From: Chitinophaga sp. SYP-B3965
GTDB taxonomy: Bacteria; Bacteroidota; Bacteroidia; Chitinophagales; Chitinophagaceae
Length of the DNA stretch: 64,000 nucleotides
Direction of reading: 5' to 3'
Assembly (NCBI RefSeq): GCF_009647655.1
Contig: NZ_WJFD01000001.1
Coordinates: forward strand, 3,400,488 to 3,464,487
The first letter of the stretch is position 1; each line of letters begins with the position of its first letter. Below the pieces are notes generated by a model, which was not told the DNA's origin, did no database searches, and saw nothing but the letters and a program-made list of their open reading frames with translations. Both the position numbers and the translations under genes were made by a program. This document shows, piece after piece, positions 1 to 9,118 of the stretch.

Positions 1-228
1 GCGGTCTATCCAGCGCTTCAGGTCCAATGCCTTAACCGGGTCAATATGAGGGTCCCTCACCACATCTTCCAGGTGCCACTGAACAGTATCTATCCAGTTT
101 TTCCCGTATAACAGGTGCTCCACCGTGGTTTTTGCATATGGATTCTCCACTTTCCGGTAAATATCATTGTGAACATGGTAATCCCGGATACTCTGGTCAA
201 AAATGCTAATACAAAGTTCAGTAAACAT
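1..228 (-). CDS. DUF4254 family protein, truncated by the window edge
   Basis: An open frame of 76 codons runs from ATG at 228 off the left end of the window, so only the N-terminal part is present. The residues read MFTELCISIFDQSIRDYH, then NPYAKTTVEHLLYGKNWIDT and VQWHLEDVVRDPHIDPVKAL. This pattern of a polar helical start followed by EHLLY..W(I/V)DT(V/I)QWHLED matches my memory of the DUF4254 family of Bacteroidota, whose function is unknown to me. A TACATTTG element (minus strand, 233-240) lies five bases before the start and could be a -7 promoter box, although no good -33 box was found. An overlapping 88-codon frame at 90-356 is a shadow. Confidence 0.7.
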   Translation of the reverse strand, partial: MFTELCISIFDQSIRDYHVHNDIYRKVENPYAKTTVEHLLYGKNWIDTVQWHLEDVVRDPHIDPVKALDLKRWIDR

Positions 229-834
229 GCAGCAAATGTAATCTGGAATTTTGAAAATCCCATATATGGCAAAACCCGGGCCCTCCCCCGGAAAAACACT
301 AACATCAAGCTATAAACGAAAAAAAAAGCACACTGTAGATACAATGTGCCGGGCATAAATCATGTGAATGTTCGAGAATGCAATTGTGTAGGCTCTTAAT
401 GGTTCTCTAAAGAGGGCTTTTCAAAAAGCTCGCGCCATTGCAATTAGTTGAATACACATGCTTGTTATTAGCAAGTTGGTGACGACAGCAACACTGCTAA
501 TAACAGCATGGTAAAAAATGTGTGGAGGATCTAAATGGTGGAGATCTCCTGTGTCTTTATCTGGTTATATCTTTAATTCAGGTATTTTGGGTTATCAGTT
601 AACTGTTCACTTTTTTGTCAGGCTAAATCGGTAATCTGTCTTTGCTTGAGTGCGATACTAAATTACAACTCCCCGCTGTTATAATATTGCAGTGGTTAAT
701 TTTTTAACGAATGAAAAAAAGGAATTTGCAACGCATTGAAAATTGCGCTGTTAGTGAATTGTAAAGGCCCCAAACCCTATAAAAAGTTTATCCGTTCCTG
801 TTGGTAATGCCGGATTTCTGCAGTGGGTTGTTAA
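229..834. other. Noncoding gap with one strong hairpin
   Basis: I see no convincing gene in these 600 bases, which are AT-rich and full of stops. The clearest structure is an imperfect inverted repeat: arms 457-473 and 495-510 pair over about 15 bases with one bulged T, and the loop contains a further GTTG/CAAC pair (475-478 with 489-492). No run of T follows on either strand, so it does not look like an intrinsic terminator. It could be a structured RNA or a relic of a mobile element. The rest probably holds promoter sequence for the DUF4254 gene. Confidence 0.5.
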
Positions 835-869
835 CAAATAAAAAACAGCGCAGGAAAATCACTGCGCTG
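835..869 (-). terminator. Intrinsic terminator of the S41 peptidase gene
   Basis: Arms CAGCGCAG (846-853) and CTGCGCTG (862-869) form a perfect 8-bp stem. On the minus strand the stem is followed by a T-rich run (complement of 835-845). It lies 31 bases past the stop codon of the upstream minus-strand gene and probably ends the whole 10665-to-901 locus. Confidence 0.8.
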
Positions 870-900
870 CTGTACTACTGCCCAAATTTTCTCACAATCA

Positions 901-2241
901 TTAATCCGGGAGTATAACAATGGATGATTCGCTTAAAAGCTGCCTTGAGTCGTATAAAACTTTTACAGGTGGCTGAATCCTTTCAAACTGCCGCCCTCCT
1001 CCTGAAATGATGGACAGCGCTTTTGCGATCAGTGGGTCCTGCTGATCTGCGATAGGAAATAACGGCAAAATACTTTTCTCGTCACTCACATATTGTGGTG
1101 TTATGCCGTTTTCATATCCGCCTTCTCCTTTGGCGTTTGATAATTTATAGGTAATAGGGAAAAGGGACCAGGGAATACGTTTGTCAGTAATACTAACAGC
1201 CCCCACATCTTTACCAAAAGTGGTTTGGCCAATCAGTACTACCTGCATATAAGGTTTGAGATTATTGATCAGTAATTCTGAAGAAGATGCAGTAATACCT
1301 GTTCCCAGCACAAATACCCTGGGAAGGGATAATCGTCCGGGAGCCAGTTCGCTGAAAGGGATCACTTTGTTTTCCCCTGAAGGCACGGCTAAAACATCCT
1401 TAAAGGAACGCATCCTTACCTGTTGCTTTGCATTACCGGCGTATTGTACAAAAGGTTTCAGCTCATCAATACCCGGCGCCACCAAAGCGCTGAGTAAAGC
1501 GGAGCCGGTTACACTGCCACCGGGATTATAACGAAGGTCGATGATCAGTTCTGTAACGCCTTCTTCTTTAAATTTCCGGAAGGCCTGCAGTACATCCTTA
1601 TTATAATAGTCATCAAAATTATTCAGGAAGAGATAAGCTACCTTCTTTCCGCTGATCTGCCATATTTGCTTTTCATAAAGAGGGTTCTCCACAATGCTCC
1701 TGCCCTCTATAGCTATCTGGTTTATTTCGGTAACCTGTCCATTGTCTCCTATCCTTGCAGTGGTAATGGTGCTGTTATTCTTTTGCAACAGTTCCGCTCC
1801 AAGTTGTTGAACATTGGCAGGCGTGATCACCGTATTACTGATACGGGTGAAGTAATCGCCCCTTTTGAGGCCATTGAGCGCAGCTTTGGTGCCAGGGATC
1901 ACAAAATTGAGAATGCCGATTGCACCACCCGGTGCCTGCGCCCAGGGGATCACATAATAATCGATGCCGAACGTGCGCAGCATCCCCCTTGGAAAATTAC
2001 TTGCATTATATATAACGGAGAACCGGTCTCCTGGTTGTTTCAGACTGTTAAAGAAGGCAACAGGTTCCTGCTGCCCATCTGCCATAGCTGGAAGGGACTG
2101 GTTCCAAAGATAGTATTCCCGCATGTTGGCAAGGATCCAGTTATTGATCTCCTGCTGCGTTGCCGGTCCGGCAGGCACAGGGGCATCCTGCTTACGGCAG
2201 GCGCTGAATAGCAATATCAGGCAAAGCAGTTGAAGACGCAT
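901..2241 (-). CDS. S41-family (C-terminal processing type) peptidase lipoprotein
   Basis: The 446-residue product begins with a lipoprotein signal ending LLFSAC, with Cys15 as the predicted lipidated residue, so it should be anchored facing the periplasm or outside. A PDZ-like segment lies near residues 100-165. The S41 core follows: LIIDLRYNPGGSVTG near 233-247, a serine cluster TASSSE at 317-322 supplying the nucleophile, and the general-base lysine in FGKDVG (Lys344). The order and spacing fit tail-specific or tricorn-core peptidases, which cut polypeptides near hydrophobic C-termini. It is the last gene of the locus, 9 bases after the preceding lipoprotein gene, and so likely cotranscribed. 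The substrate is not known. Processing of exported partners of the same locus is a guess. Confidence 0.9.
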   Translation of the reverse strand: MRLQLLCLILLFSACRKQDAPVPAGPATQQEINNWILANMREYYLWNQSLPAMADGQQEPVAFFNSLKQPGDRFSVIYNASNFPRGMLRTFGIDYYVIPWAQAPGGAIGILNFVIPGTKAALNGLKRGDYFTRISNTVITPANVQQLGAELLQKNNSTITTARIGDNGQVTEINQIAIEGRSIVENPLYEKQIWQISGKKVAYLFLNNFDDYYNKDVLQAFRKFKEEGVTELIIDLRYNPGGSVTGSALLSALVAPGIDELKPFVQYAGNAKQQVRMRSFKDVLAVPSGENKVIPFSELAPGRLSLPRVFVLGTGITASSSELLINNLKPYMQVVLIGQTTFGKDVGAVSITDKRIPWSLFPITYKLSNAKGEGGYENGITPQYVSDEKSILPLFPIADQQDPLIAKALSIISGGGRQFERIQPPVKVLYDSRQLLSESSIVILPD

Positions 2242-2250
2242 AACGATGAA

Positions 2251-3045
2251 TTAAAACGCGGCAAGGTAGTTGGAAACATACGATGTAACAACACCACCGG
2301 CCACATTTCGTTTAATATCATAGATAGAGCTGCCAAAATCTCTGAGCGAATTCGCGTTTAAATTAAAACGCCCTCCTTTCGTGTACCTGGCAGGATCAAT
2401 AACATCTCCGTTCAGCAGGTATGTATTGGTGGCAGCATTTTTCAATTTGTAAACAAACCTTACACCTGTTTCAAAACCCGTGAAATAATTGATGGTGGTA
2501 AAGCCGGTAAACTTACCCCGCTGGATGTTTTCAAAAATAACAATAGGTTCAGTCATTCCTTCTCCCGGTGTAATAGGATTGATCATCTTAACACGGTAAA
2601 GTTCCAGGGTAAGCTTTTCAGGCAGTTCAGGGTCTGAAAAGGTAAATCCTATCTTCCTCTTATCAGGCGCCGCTGCTTCCCCTCTTTTGTTAAGCAGGAA
2701 CTGAGGCTTCCCGGTCTTTTCGAACTGCAGGATGGTGATGGATACAAAGTTATCAGAGATATCCAGCAAAGTGTCCATCCATATTTGTCCATCCCTGAGG
2801 TCCTTCAGTTTCAGGTGTTGCTGACCGCCCACTTTCTCTACTATTCTCTTGTTAAAGCCGTTTTTGACTTTACTCATACTATCCATTACGAGGGCATCAT
2901 TCCATGTCAATGCAGACACCGCTGTTTCGTCTGCCCAATAACTGCTGGCAGATATTTCCAAAATATGTTTTTCTTCCTGTAATGTTCCTTCTTTTGTACA
3001 GGCAGCAAGGCAAATAGAAAGTAGTAGTAAAATGTTTCTTTTCAT
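2251..3045 (-). CDS. Lipoprotein of unknown function
   Basis: A 264-residue protein with a clear lipoprotein signal (MKRNILLLLSICLAAC, Cys16). I do not recognise the family. The mature part is mostly beta-prone, with alternating hydrophobic residues and aromatic positions, and no catalytic motif is visible. It sits between two paralogous beta-helix lipoproteins and the S41 peptidase, 9 bases from the latter, so the two are almost certainly cotranscribed. By position it could be a surface accessory of the TonB-dependent receptor, but nothing in the sequence proves this. Confidence 0.8.
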   Translation of the reverse strand: MKRNILLLLSICLAACTKEGTLQEEKHILEISASSYWADETAVSALTWNDALVMDSMSKVKNGFNKRIVEKVGGQQHLKLKDLRDGQIWMDTLLDISDNFVSITILQFEKTGKPQFLLNKRGEAAAPDKRKIGFTFSDPELPEKLTLELYRVKMINPITPGEGMTEPIVIFENIQRGKFTGFTTINYFTGFETGVRFVYKLKNAATNTYLLNGDVIDPARYTKGGRFNLNANSLRDFGSSIYDIKRNVAGGVVTSYVSNYLAAF

Positions 3046-3077
3046 TAATGTAAAATTTAATCGGTAATTATGAAATA

Positions 3078-3105
3078 AGCAGGTGATAGTTTCCTATCAC
3101 CTGCT
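3078..3105 (-). promoter_or_regulatory. Intergenic 12-bp hairpin inside the lipoprotein operon
   Basis: AGCAGGTGATAG (3078-3089) and CTATCACCTGCT (3094-3105) form a perfect 12-bp stem with a TTTC loop. On the minus strand it is followed only by TTATTTCAT, a poor U-tract. It may be a leaky terminator or a 3'-end stabiliser that lowers expression of the last two genes relative to the receptor and beta-helix lipoproteins. Confidence 0.5.
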
Positions 3106-3160
3106 AAAATTCGTTGCATCTATTTTTACAAATTGTAAAAGCAGTTAGTTTAACAAGATA

Positions 3161-4396
3161 TTACAGACCAGCAGTCCAGGTCAGGAACCAATAATCGAAA
3201 GCCGGGTTACAGCCTTTACCTGATCCTACAGTTGTTGTGCTTGGGTCGAAATTAGGAAGCAAAGAAAACGGATCTACCAATTGGATGTCTGCATTTGCAT
3301 CAGTAGCATGAATGTAAGTCTCGTTGGTCAGCGGGTTAATGGCTCCCAGTGTGAGGAATACATGTACTACGTTGCCGGTAAACACACCTGATGCACCTTC
3401 TGTTTCAGTTGTACCATTATTATAACCCATGAAGATAGAGTTAGTAACATTGAAACCAGTGTTTCTTCTAAAACGCGCAGCATTCAGTGTACCTAAGAAA
3501 GCAGAATTCTGGCCAGCGATGAAGGTAGCGTATTCAATGGTAGGCCGTGTTCTTGGAGTATCTGAAGAACTGTTTGCATCATTGTCTGATTCGATACCGT
3601 TTGCATCAGCATAAATAAAACCTGGTCTGCGGATAGCAAGTACATAAGAAAGCGTACCGGTAAAACCATGGTCTGTATCCAGGATGTCATCGTTAGTGTT
3701 CAGAGATACCAGGTGAGAAGCATTAACAGTTCCACCGAAGAATTCGAAAGCATCGTCTCTGCCATAAGAAACCTGAATGTAATCCAGTGTTGTGTGGCTA
3801 CCTACACCACCCAGGGTGAGGCTGTTCAGTTCGTTGTTGTCTGAAACGTTAGCACCAGCCCACTCAATACGTACATATTTCAGGATACCAGAGCTGTCTG
3901 TTGCATTAGAACCACCGTATTGTACATCTACGCCAGGAGGAAGTGAAGGCAGATCGATACCTTCAATAGAAGCTCCAACTTTGTTGCAGGGAGCAGAACC
4001 CAGGATCACAACACCACCCCAGTCTCCAACAGCAGGAGTACCATTGTTAGAAGTGAATACGATAGGTTGTTCAACAGTACCAACTGCATGGATCAAACCG
4101 CCGCGGGTAACGATCAGCGCTGAAGCTTCTGCAGGAGTACTTTTGGAGATACCTTTAATGGTAGCACCTTTGTTGATAACTATTTCTCCACCGGGAGTAA
4201 CATAACTTTTACCATCCAGGTAATAAGTGCCATTCTCAATCAGCTCTACGTTACCGCTAATAATACCGGGTATTGTAGAACCGTTTGGCAGAACACCTGC
4301 TCTTACATTTTGCTCGCCTTGCTTTTGTGCGTCTTTTTTACAAGCGGCGAAGGTTAACAGGGTCAGCGCGCTGGCTGCAATCATGAGCTTTTTCAT
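3161..4396 (-). CDS. Beta-helix-type surface lipoprotein, copy 2 of a tandem pair
   Basis: A 411-residue lipoprotein (MKKLMIAASALTLLTFAAC, Cys19). The body has repeated strand-turn units such as GGEIVINKGATIKGI, GDWGGVVILGSAP and LKYVRIEWAGA, typical of the right-handed beta-helix-like proteins encoded next to TonB-dependent receptors in Bacteroidota. It is clearly paralogous to the neighbouring product of 4470-5687. Both end in GCNPAFDYWFLTWTAGL after GSGKGCNP or HTDKGCNP. The copies differ mainly around residues 260-370. I know of no proven biochemical role. Location suggests an outer-membrane partner of the receptor. The gap to the other copy is 73 bases and contains short AATGAATG repeats. 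Confidence 0.8.
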   Translation of the reverse strand: MKKLMIAASALTLLTFAACKKDAQKQGEQNVRAGVLPNGSTIPGIISGNVELIENGTYYLDGKSYVTPGGEIVINKGATIKGISKSTPAEASALIVTRGGLIHAVGTVEQPIVFTSNNGTPAVGDWGGVVILGSAPCNKVGASIEGIDLPSLPPGVDVQYGGSNATDSSGILKYVRIEWAGANVSDNNELNSLTLGGVGSHTTLDYIQVSYGRDDAFEFFGGTVNASHLVSLNTNDDILDTDHGFTGTLSYVLAIRRPGFIYADANGIESDNDANSSSDTPRTRPTIEYATFIAGQNSAFLGTLNAARFRRNTGFNVTNSIFMGYNNGTTETEGASGVFTGNVVHVFLTLGAINPLTNETYIHATDANADIQLVDPFSLLPNFDPSTTTVGSGKGCNPAFDYWFLTWTAGL

Positions 4397-4469
4397 GGTT
4401 TGAATTTTTTAGGTTTTAATGAATGAATGAATTTGTTATCTAATGGATGCAATGAATTTGAATTTGTAA

Positions 4470-5687
4470 TTACAGACCTGCGGTCCAGGTCAGGAACCAA
4501 TAATCGAAAGCCGGGTTACAGCCTTTATCTGTATGAGCCGCCAAAGTTGTAGACGGGTCGAAGCTCACGCCAACACTAAATGGATCAACCAGCTCAACAC
4601 CCCCATTAGAATTGTTGGAATTCACAACACCAATATTGCCCGCGGGTATGCCAAGTGTACTGAATGCATGCACTACATTACCGGTGAACACGTTTGGTGT
4701 TGTTGACTGGAAGCCGGTCCCATATCCTGTAAAAATGGAGTTAGTAATATTTATCCCTGAATTAGTTTTGATATAAACAGCCCGTTGCGTACCCGGTAAA
4801 GCGGAAGTTTCACCTCCTGTCATGGTGACATTAGAAACAGCTGGCCGTGTTATCGGGATATTAAAAGGGCCACCTCCATTGTCAGATTCAATACCGTTTG
4901 CTGAAGAATAAACGAAACCCGGTCTGCGGATACCAAGCACATATTGAACAGTGCCGGTATAACCAAGATTGAAGTCCAGGATGTCGTCTTTCGTATTCAG
5001 TGATACCAGATGGGTAGCATTTACTGTACCACCAAAAAATTGAAAAGAATCATCGAGGCCGTAAGAAGCCTGTATATAATCCAACACGGTACGGCTGCCA
5101 ACACCGCCCAGGGTGAGGCTGTTCAGTTCGTTATCGTTTGTAAGGATAGCTCCGGCCCATTCGATACGCACATATCTCAGAACTCCGGAACTGTCAGTCG
5201 CATAACTACCACCATAGTGCATATCTACAGCGGGCGGAAGTGTTGGCATATCGATCCCTTCAATAAGAGGTTCAGCCTGGTTCACAGGGGCGGAGCCCAG
5301 GATCACTATCCCACCCCAGTCTCCCGGAGCAGGGATCGTGTTGTCTGAGGTAAATATAACAGGCTGGTCAACAGTACCCAGTGCATGGATCAAACCACCA
5401 CGGGTAACAACCAGAGCAGAAGCCTGTGCAGGAGTAGGTTTGGAAATACCTTTTATAATAACCCCCGCATGGATCACCAGGTTTCCTCCCGGCTTGATAA
5501 AAGTTTTACCATTGAGATAGTAAGTACCATTGTACAATACAACTTCAGTATCAATAATGCCCGGTAATGTAGCACCGCTTAGCAAAACACCTGCCTTCAC
5601 ATGCTGATCTTCCAGTTTCACGTCTTTTTTACAAGCAGCAAAGATTACCATGGCCAGCAAGCTGACAACAATTAAATGTGTTTTCAT
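4470..5687 (-). CDS. Beta-helix-type surface lipoprotein, copy 1 of a tandem pair
   Basis: A 405-residue lipoprotein (lipobox VIFAAC, Cys19) lying 41 bases after the TonB-dependent receptor gene. It shares the whole architecture of the adjacent 411-residue copy: GTYYLNGKTFIKPGG, VTRGGLIHALGTV, GDWGGIVILGSAP, IEGIDMPTLPP, LNSLTLGGVGS, and an identical 17-residue C-terminus GCNPAFDYWFLTWTAGL. Family members are common beside receptors of this type in Bacteroidota, in the place that SusD holds in glycan loci, but no SusD is present here. A role in binding the cargo of the receptor is inferred from position only. Confidence 0.8.
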   Translation of the reverse strand: MKTHLIVVSLLAMVIFAACKKDVKLEDQHVKAGVLLSGATLPGIIDTEVVLYNGTYYLNGKTFIKPGGNLVIHAGVIIKGISKPTPAQASALVVTRGGLIHALGTVDQPVIFTSDNTIPAPGDWGGIVILGSAPVNQAEPLIEGIDMPTLPPAVDMHYGGSYATDSSGVLRYVRIEWAGAILTNDNELNSLTLGGVGSRTVLDYIQASYGLDDSFQFFGGTVNATHLVSLNTKDDILDFNLGYTGTVQYVLGIRRPGFVYSSANGIESDNGGGPFNIPITRPAVSNVTMTGGETSALPGTQRAVYIKTNSGINITNSIFTGYGTGFQSTTPNVFTGNVVHAFSTLGIPAGNIGVVNSNNSNGGVELVDPFSVGVSFDPSTTLAAHTDKGCNPAFDYWFLTWTAGL

Positions 5688-5728
5688 GACATTATTTTTT
5701 TCTGAAGCTTACTTAATACCTGCGGACT

Positions 5729-8700
5729 TTAAAAGTTATAAGTGATGTTGAAGCTCAGGTTCCTGCCTTTGAACCAGCGGTTCCTCACATAATCTGTTTC
5801 ACTGTTATATCGGTTTCCTTTAGGATCATTGTTTGTTTTGTTGGTCAGCATATACATGTCTGTTTCGCTTGCTCCTCCGGTATTGCCGGATGGCTTCAAC
5901 GACTGGTTCTGGTACACGATATTATCCTGCTGCAAAAGGTCACTGATGTTTAACCGTACCTGCATCCGTTTCTTTAAAAGATTAGCACTCAGCTGCAGAT
6001 CAATTACATCACGCGGGTTTTCGTACTGATCATCCCATGCCTGGTAACCACCTACCAGGATACGCGGACCATATTTGTTGTAAGCCACATTCACGCCTAT
6101 CACTTCTCCGAAGTAACCGATGCTGCCATTCAACACATAAGGAGAAAGGCCTTGCAGGGGGCGGTTACGGGAATCCGGCGCCAGGATTGTATCATTCCTT
6201 CCGCTTACACCATTGGCAGCATTCAGTAACTCCCTGGTGTTATACCGCACATTTGCCTGCATCCATGAAGCATTGGCGCTTATAAATATCTGTTTCAGCC
6301 ATTTGGCGCCTGGCCTGATAAAACCTAAAGACTTACGGAGGTCCAGTTCAAAACCTTTGCTCGTAGAACTTTGCAGGTTAAAATAATAGAAGAGGCCGCT
6401 GGCATTACCACTGCTGAAATCACCTATCAGTTCAACCGGGTTATCGAATTTTTTATAAAAAGCAGATACAGAGATCACTTCTCCCGGAGCTGGATAGAAC
6501 TCATATCGGAGGTCCATATTAGTGATCTTTGCATCTTTCAGCCCTAATGCTCCTTTGTAAGAACTCCTCTCTTTAAATTCATAATAGATATATGGTGCTC
6601 TTTCCCTGAAGTCTGCTCTTGCTAAAGTTTGTGAGTAAGCTGCCCTGATATTCATACGGCTGTTCAGGCTATATACCAGGTTGAAAGATGGCAGCCAATC
6701 AGTTTTGCTGTACTTCATCACAGTGTCCCTTGGCAAACCGGTCCTGTAGTCATAAGAAATACCCTGCAATTCCATGTTATTCTGTTCCAGCCTCACCCCT
6801 CCGATAAAGCGGAAGTTTTTCAGGAATTTCAGGTCTGTCATCAGATAACCTGCATGTATCTGTTGTTTACCGGTATAATCATCTCCTGCAAATCCCTGCC
6901 TGCCTATACCGGAAGGTTGGTATTGCAGCATACCCGGCTGAAAGAATGCAGGTGCATGTAATTCATAATCTGATTTACCAAACACAGCACTGTCTATCTT
7001 TGCCAGTTTATCTGCTGTATTAGCGGATGGATCGTAATAAGTGCGAAGTGCCAGGCTTTTGTTATCTGCATCGCGGAAAGTACCTGCGTAACCAGCCTTA
7101 AAGTTTTGTATCACACCGCCGATCTTAACCGGCACCGTAAAGTTTCCTGCCACATTGTTACGCTTTTCTTTCAGCCTTGAATTGAAGATGGTCAATCCAT
7201 CTGATAGAACACCACTGGATCCGTCATTCAGGTTATAGTTCCTGTACTGTCCTTTTGGTCCACCACCCGAACGCCCGTTGGATGCCCTTGTGTCCGGCTG
7301 GTCTCTATCCAGTACTATGTTATCAGCAGACCAATCGAACTTCAGGTGTTTACCGAGAAGATGTTCCCCTTCCAGCCTGTTCTGCCACAGGGAATTGATC
7401 AGGGTTACATCAATATAGTATTTTACCGGCCCGTCTCCCCTGTCCCAGTTCATGCCATAAAAAACGTTGGCTTCGTTACTGAAACGGCGGTTATATAAGT
7501 TCTTAAAAGCAATCTTGTGCCCTTTGGTCTGAAAACCAATGTTCGCTACTGCACCCAGCGCTGTGTTAAAATTATAAGTACGCGCACTATCATATTGATA
7601 ATAGGAAGGGAAATAGCGTGTTTCATCCACTACACTTTCTTCATGGCGATAAGTGGCTGCCAGCGTAACCCCAAAAGATGTGACCTTGTCTTTCAGATCT
7701 ATCTTTCTGCCCAGCATCAACTGGTAGTTCTGTACCGGTGAATAATCATATGCACGCAGCCCCCAGTTGTTGGGTATCTCCCGTTCCATCCTGCTACGGT
7801 TCTCCTTGTCTCCTGCACCCAGGTATTTACGGTATTCCTCATTGCTCCATTTTTTATTCCACCAGCCACGCGTACCATCATCAAAGCCCAGGTAGTCATT
7901 ACCGCCACGTTTTGTACCATACATGGACTTCCCGGTACTGTTTGTATTGATGCCTGTTCCTAATGTTATTGCCAGGAAGTTCTTTTCAGGAATGCTCCGT
8001 GTATTCACCTGTACAAGCCCGCCAGCAAACTCTGCCGGCATATCCGGTGTGGCTGTTTTATTGACGATGATATTATCTATCAATGCACTCGGTATCACGT
8101 CAAAGGAAAAGTTTCTTCTGTTAGGTTCCGTGCTGGGAAGGTTAGCGCCATTCAGGATCACATTATTATATCGCTCGCTCAATCCCCGTACCGTCACAAA
8201 CTTATCGTCCTGCACCGTGATGCCGTTCACTCTTTTCAATACCTGCGCCGCATTATTATCCGGTGTTACCCTGATCTGCTCAGCACTGATACCATCAGAT
8301 ACTGCTGCGTTATTTTTTTGCAGGGCATACAGTCCTTCCACAGAAGCTTTCTGGTAATTGCCGGTGATCACTACCTCTTTCAAAGCAGAAGAAGAGGCGG
8401 TCATCAACACATTCAACGATGTCAGCTGTTTTTCTCTTACGACGATATCTGTAACCTTCTGTGTATTATAAGAGATGTAACGGAATGTGAGTACATATTT
8501 ACCCGGAGGTAATTTAATGGAGTAACTGCCATCTACCTGTGTTACAGCGCCTCCTCTTCCTTCTATCATAATAGTTACCCCAGGAAGTGGTTCATTACGG
8601 TTATCCACCACCTTTCCGGATATTGTACCATCTTCTATCCTTCTTGCCAAAGCTTCGGCCTTTCCTTCACGGATGGCAATTGTATTATTGTTGTAGTCGA

Positions 8701-9007
8701 TATCTACGGGTGTGTTCCTGTCCAGGAACTCCAATACTTTTCCGAGATCAGTGGAAGAAAATTCCAGTTCTGATACGGCACATTTACCAAGGTATAAAGG
8801 ATCATATGCATAAATAAAGGAAGTTTGTGATTGCAGTGCTTTGACCACTTCTGCCACATTAGTCTTCCCGGTTTTTAAAGAGATCTTTTGTTGCAAAGTT
8901 TTATATGACTGTGCAGCTAATACCAGGTGCTGCCCGCATAATAAAATAGCAAATGTTAAATAGATGGCTGTGCGCCTGTTAAAAAATTTACGTGTAAAAT
9001 TCTGCAT
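5729..9007 (-). CDS. TonB-dependent outer-membrane receptor with STN and carboxypeptidase-like domains
   Basis: The product has 1092 residues: signal peptide to about residue 32, then an STN (secretin/TonB N-terminal) domain near 40-112, a carboxypeptidase regulatory-like domain near 127-210 (GTISGKVVDNRNEPLPGV), a plug near 220-345 (VTVRGLSERYNNVILNGA, PSTEPNRRNFSFD), and a long beta-barrel ending NLSFNITYNF. An STN domain marks receptors that signal inward through a FecR-type anti-sigma factor, and such a gene lies directly upstream. The barrel presumably imports a large or scarce ligand with energy from TonB. The ligand cannot be told from sequence. Absence of a SusD partner argues against a classical glycan locus. 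Confidence 0.92.
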   Translation of the reverse strand: MQNFTRKFFNRRTAIYLTFAILLCGQHLVLAAQSYKTLQQKISLKTGKTNVAEVVKALQSQTSFIYAYDPLYLGKCAVSELEFSSTDLGKVLEFLDRNTPVDIDYNNNTIAIREGKAEALARRIEDGTISGKVVDNRNEPLPGVTIMIEGRGGAVTQVDGSYSIKLPPGKYVLTFRYISYNTQKVTDIVVREKQLTSLNVLMTASSSALKEVVITGNYQKASVEGLYALQKNNAAVSDGISAEQIRVTPDNNAAQVLKRVNGITVQDDKFVTVRGLSERYNNVILNGANLPSTEPNRRNFSFDVIPSALIDNIIVNKTATPDMPAEFAGGLVQVNTRSIPEKNFLAITLGTGINTNSTGKSMYGTKRGGNDYLGFDDGTRGWWNKKWSNEEYRKYLGAGDKENRSRMEREIPNNWGLRAYDYSPVQNYQLMLGRKIDLKDKVTSFGVTLAATYRHEESVVDETRYFPSYYQYDSARTYNFNTALGAVANIGFQTKGHKIAFKNLYNRRFSNEANVFYGMNWDRGDGPVKYYIDVTLINSLWQNRLEGEHLLGKHLKFDWSADNIVLDRDQPDTRASNGRSGGGPKGQYRNYNLNDGSSGVLSDGLTIFNSRLKEKRNNVAGNFTVPVKIGGVIQNFKAGYAGTFRDADNKSLALRTYYDPSANTADKLAKIDSAVFGKSDYELHAPAFFQPGMLQYQPSGIGRQGFAGDDYTGKQQIHAGYLMTDLKFLKNFRFIGGVRLEQNNMELQGISYDYRTGLPRDTVMKYSKTDWLPSFNLVYSLNSRMNIRAAYSQTLARADFRERAPYIYYEFKERSSYKGALGLKDAKITNMDLRYEFYPAPGEVISVSAFYKKFDNPVELIGDFSSGNASGLFYYFNLQSSTSKGFELDLRKSLGFIRPGAKWLKQIFISANASWMQANVRYNTRELLNAANGVSGRNDTILAPDSRNRPLQGLSPYVLNGSIGYFGEVIGVNVAYNKYGPRILVGGYQAWDDQYENPRDVIDLQLSANLLKKRMQVRLNISDLLQQDNIVYQNQSLKPSGNTGGASETDMYMLTNKTNNDPKGNRYNSETDYVRNRWFKGRNLSFNITYNF

Positions 9008-9118
9008 ACGTTTTTGTTGCTTTTTATATCTGGTTGAGATGAAGCATGTGCATGAGATACCTGGTAGCAGGATTTCCTGCCAGTCAGATGAACTGTTGTC
9101 AAAAGCCGGGTCTGTTAA

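Noticed and set aside
90..356. 88-codon minus-strand frame overlapping the truncated DUF4254 gene
   Set aside because: It shares the strand but is out of frame with the DUF4254 sequence, which has clear family character. Its own translation has no recognisable features.
535..576. 13-codon frame preceded by GGAGG in the left gap
   Set aside because: The GGAGG-ATG spacing is good but this phylum rarely relies on such sites, and the peptide is too short to judge. Kept only as a note.
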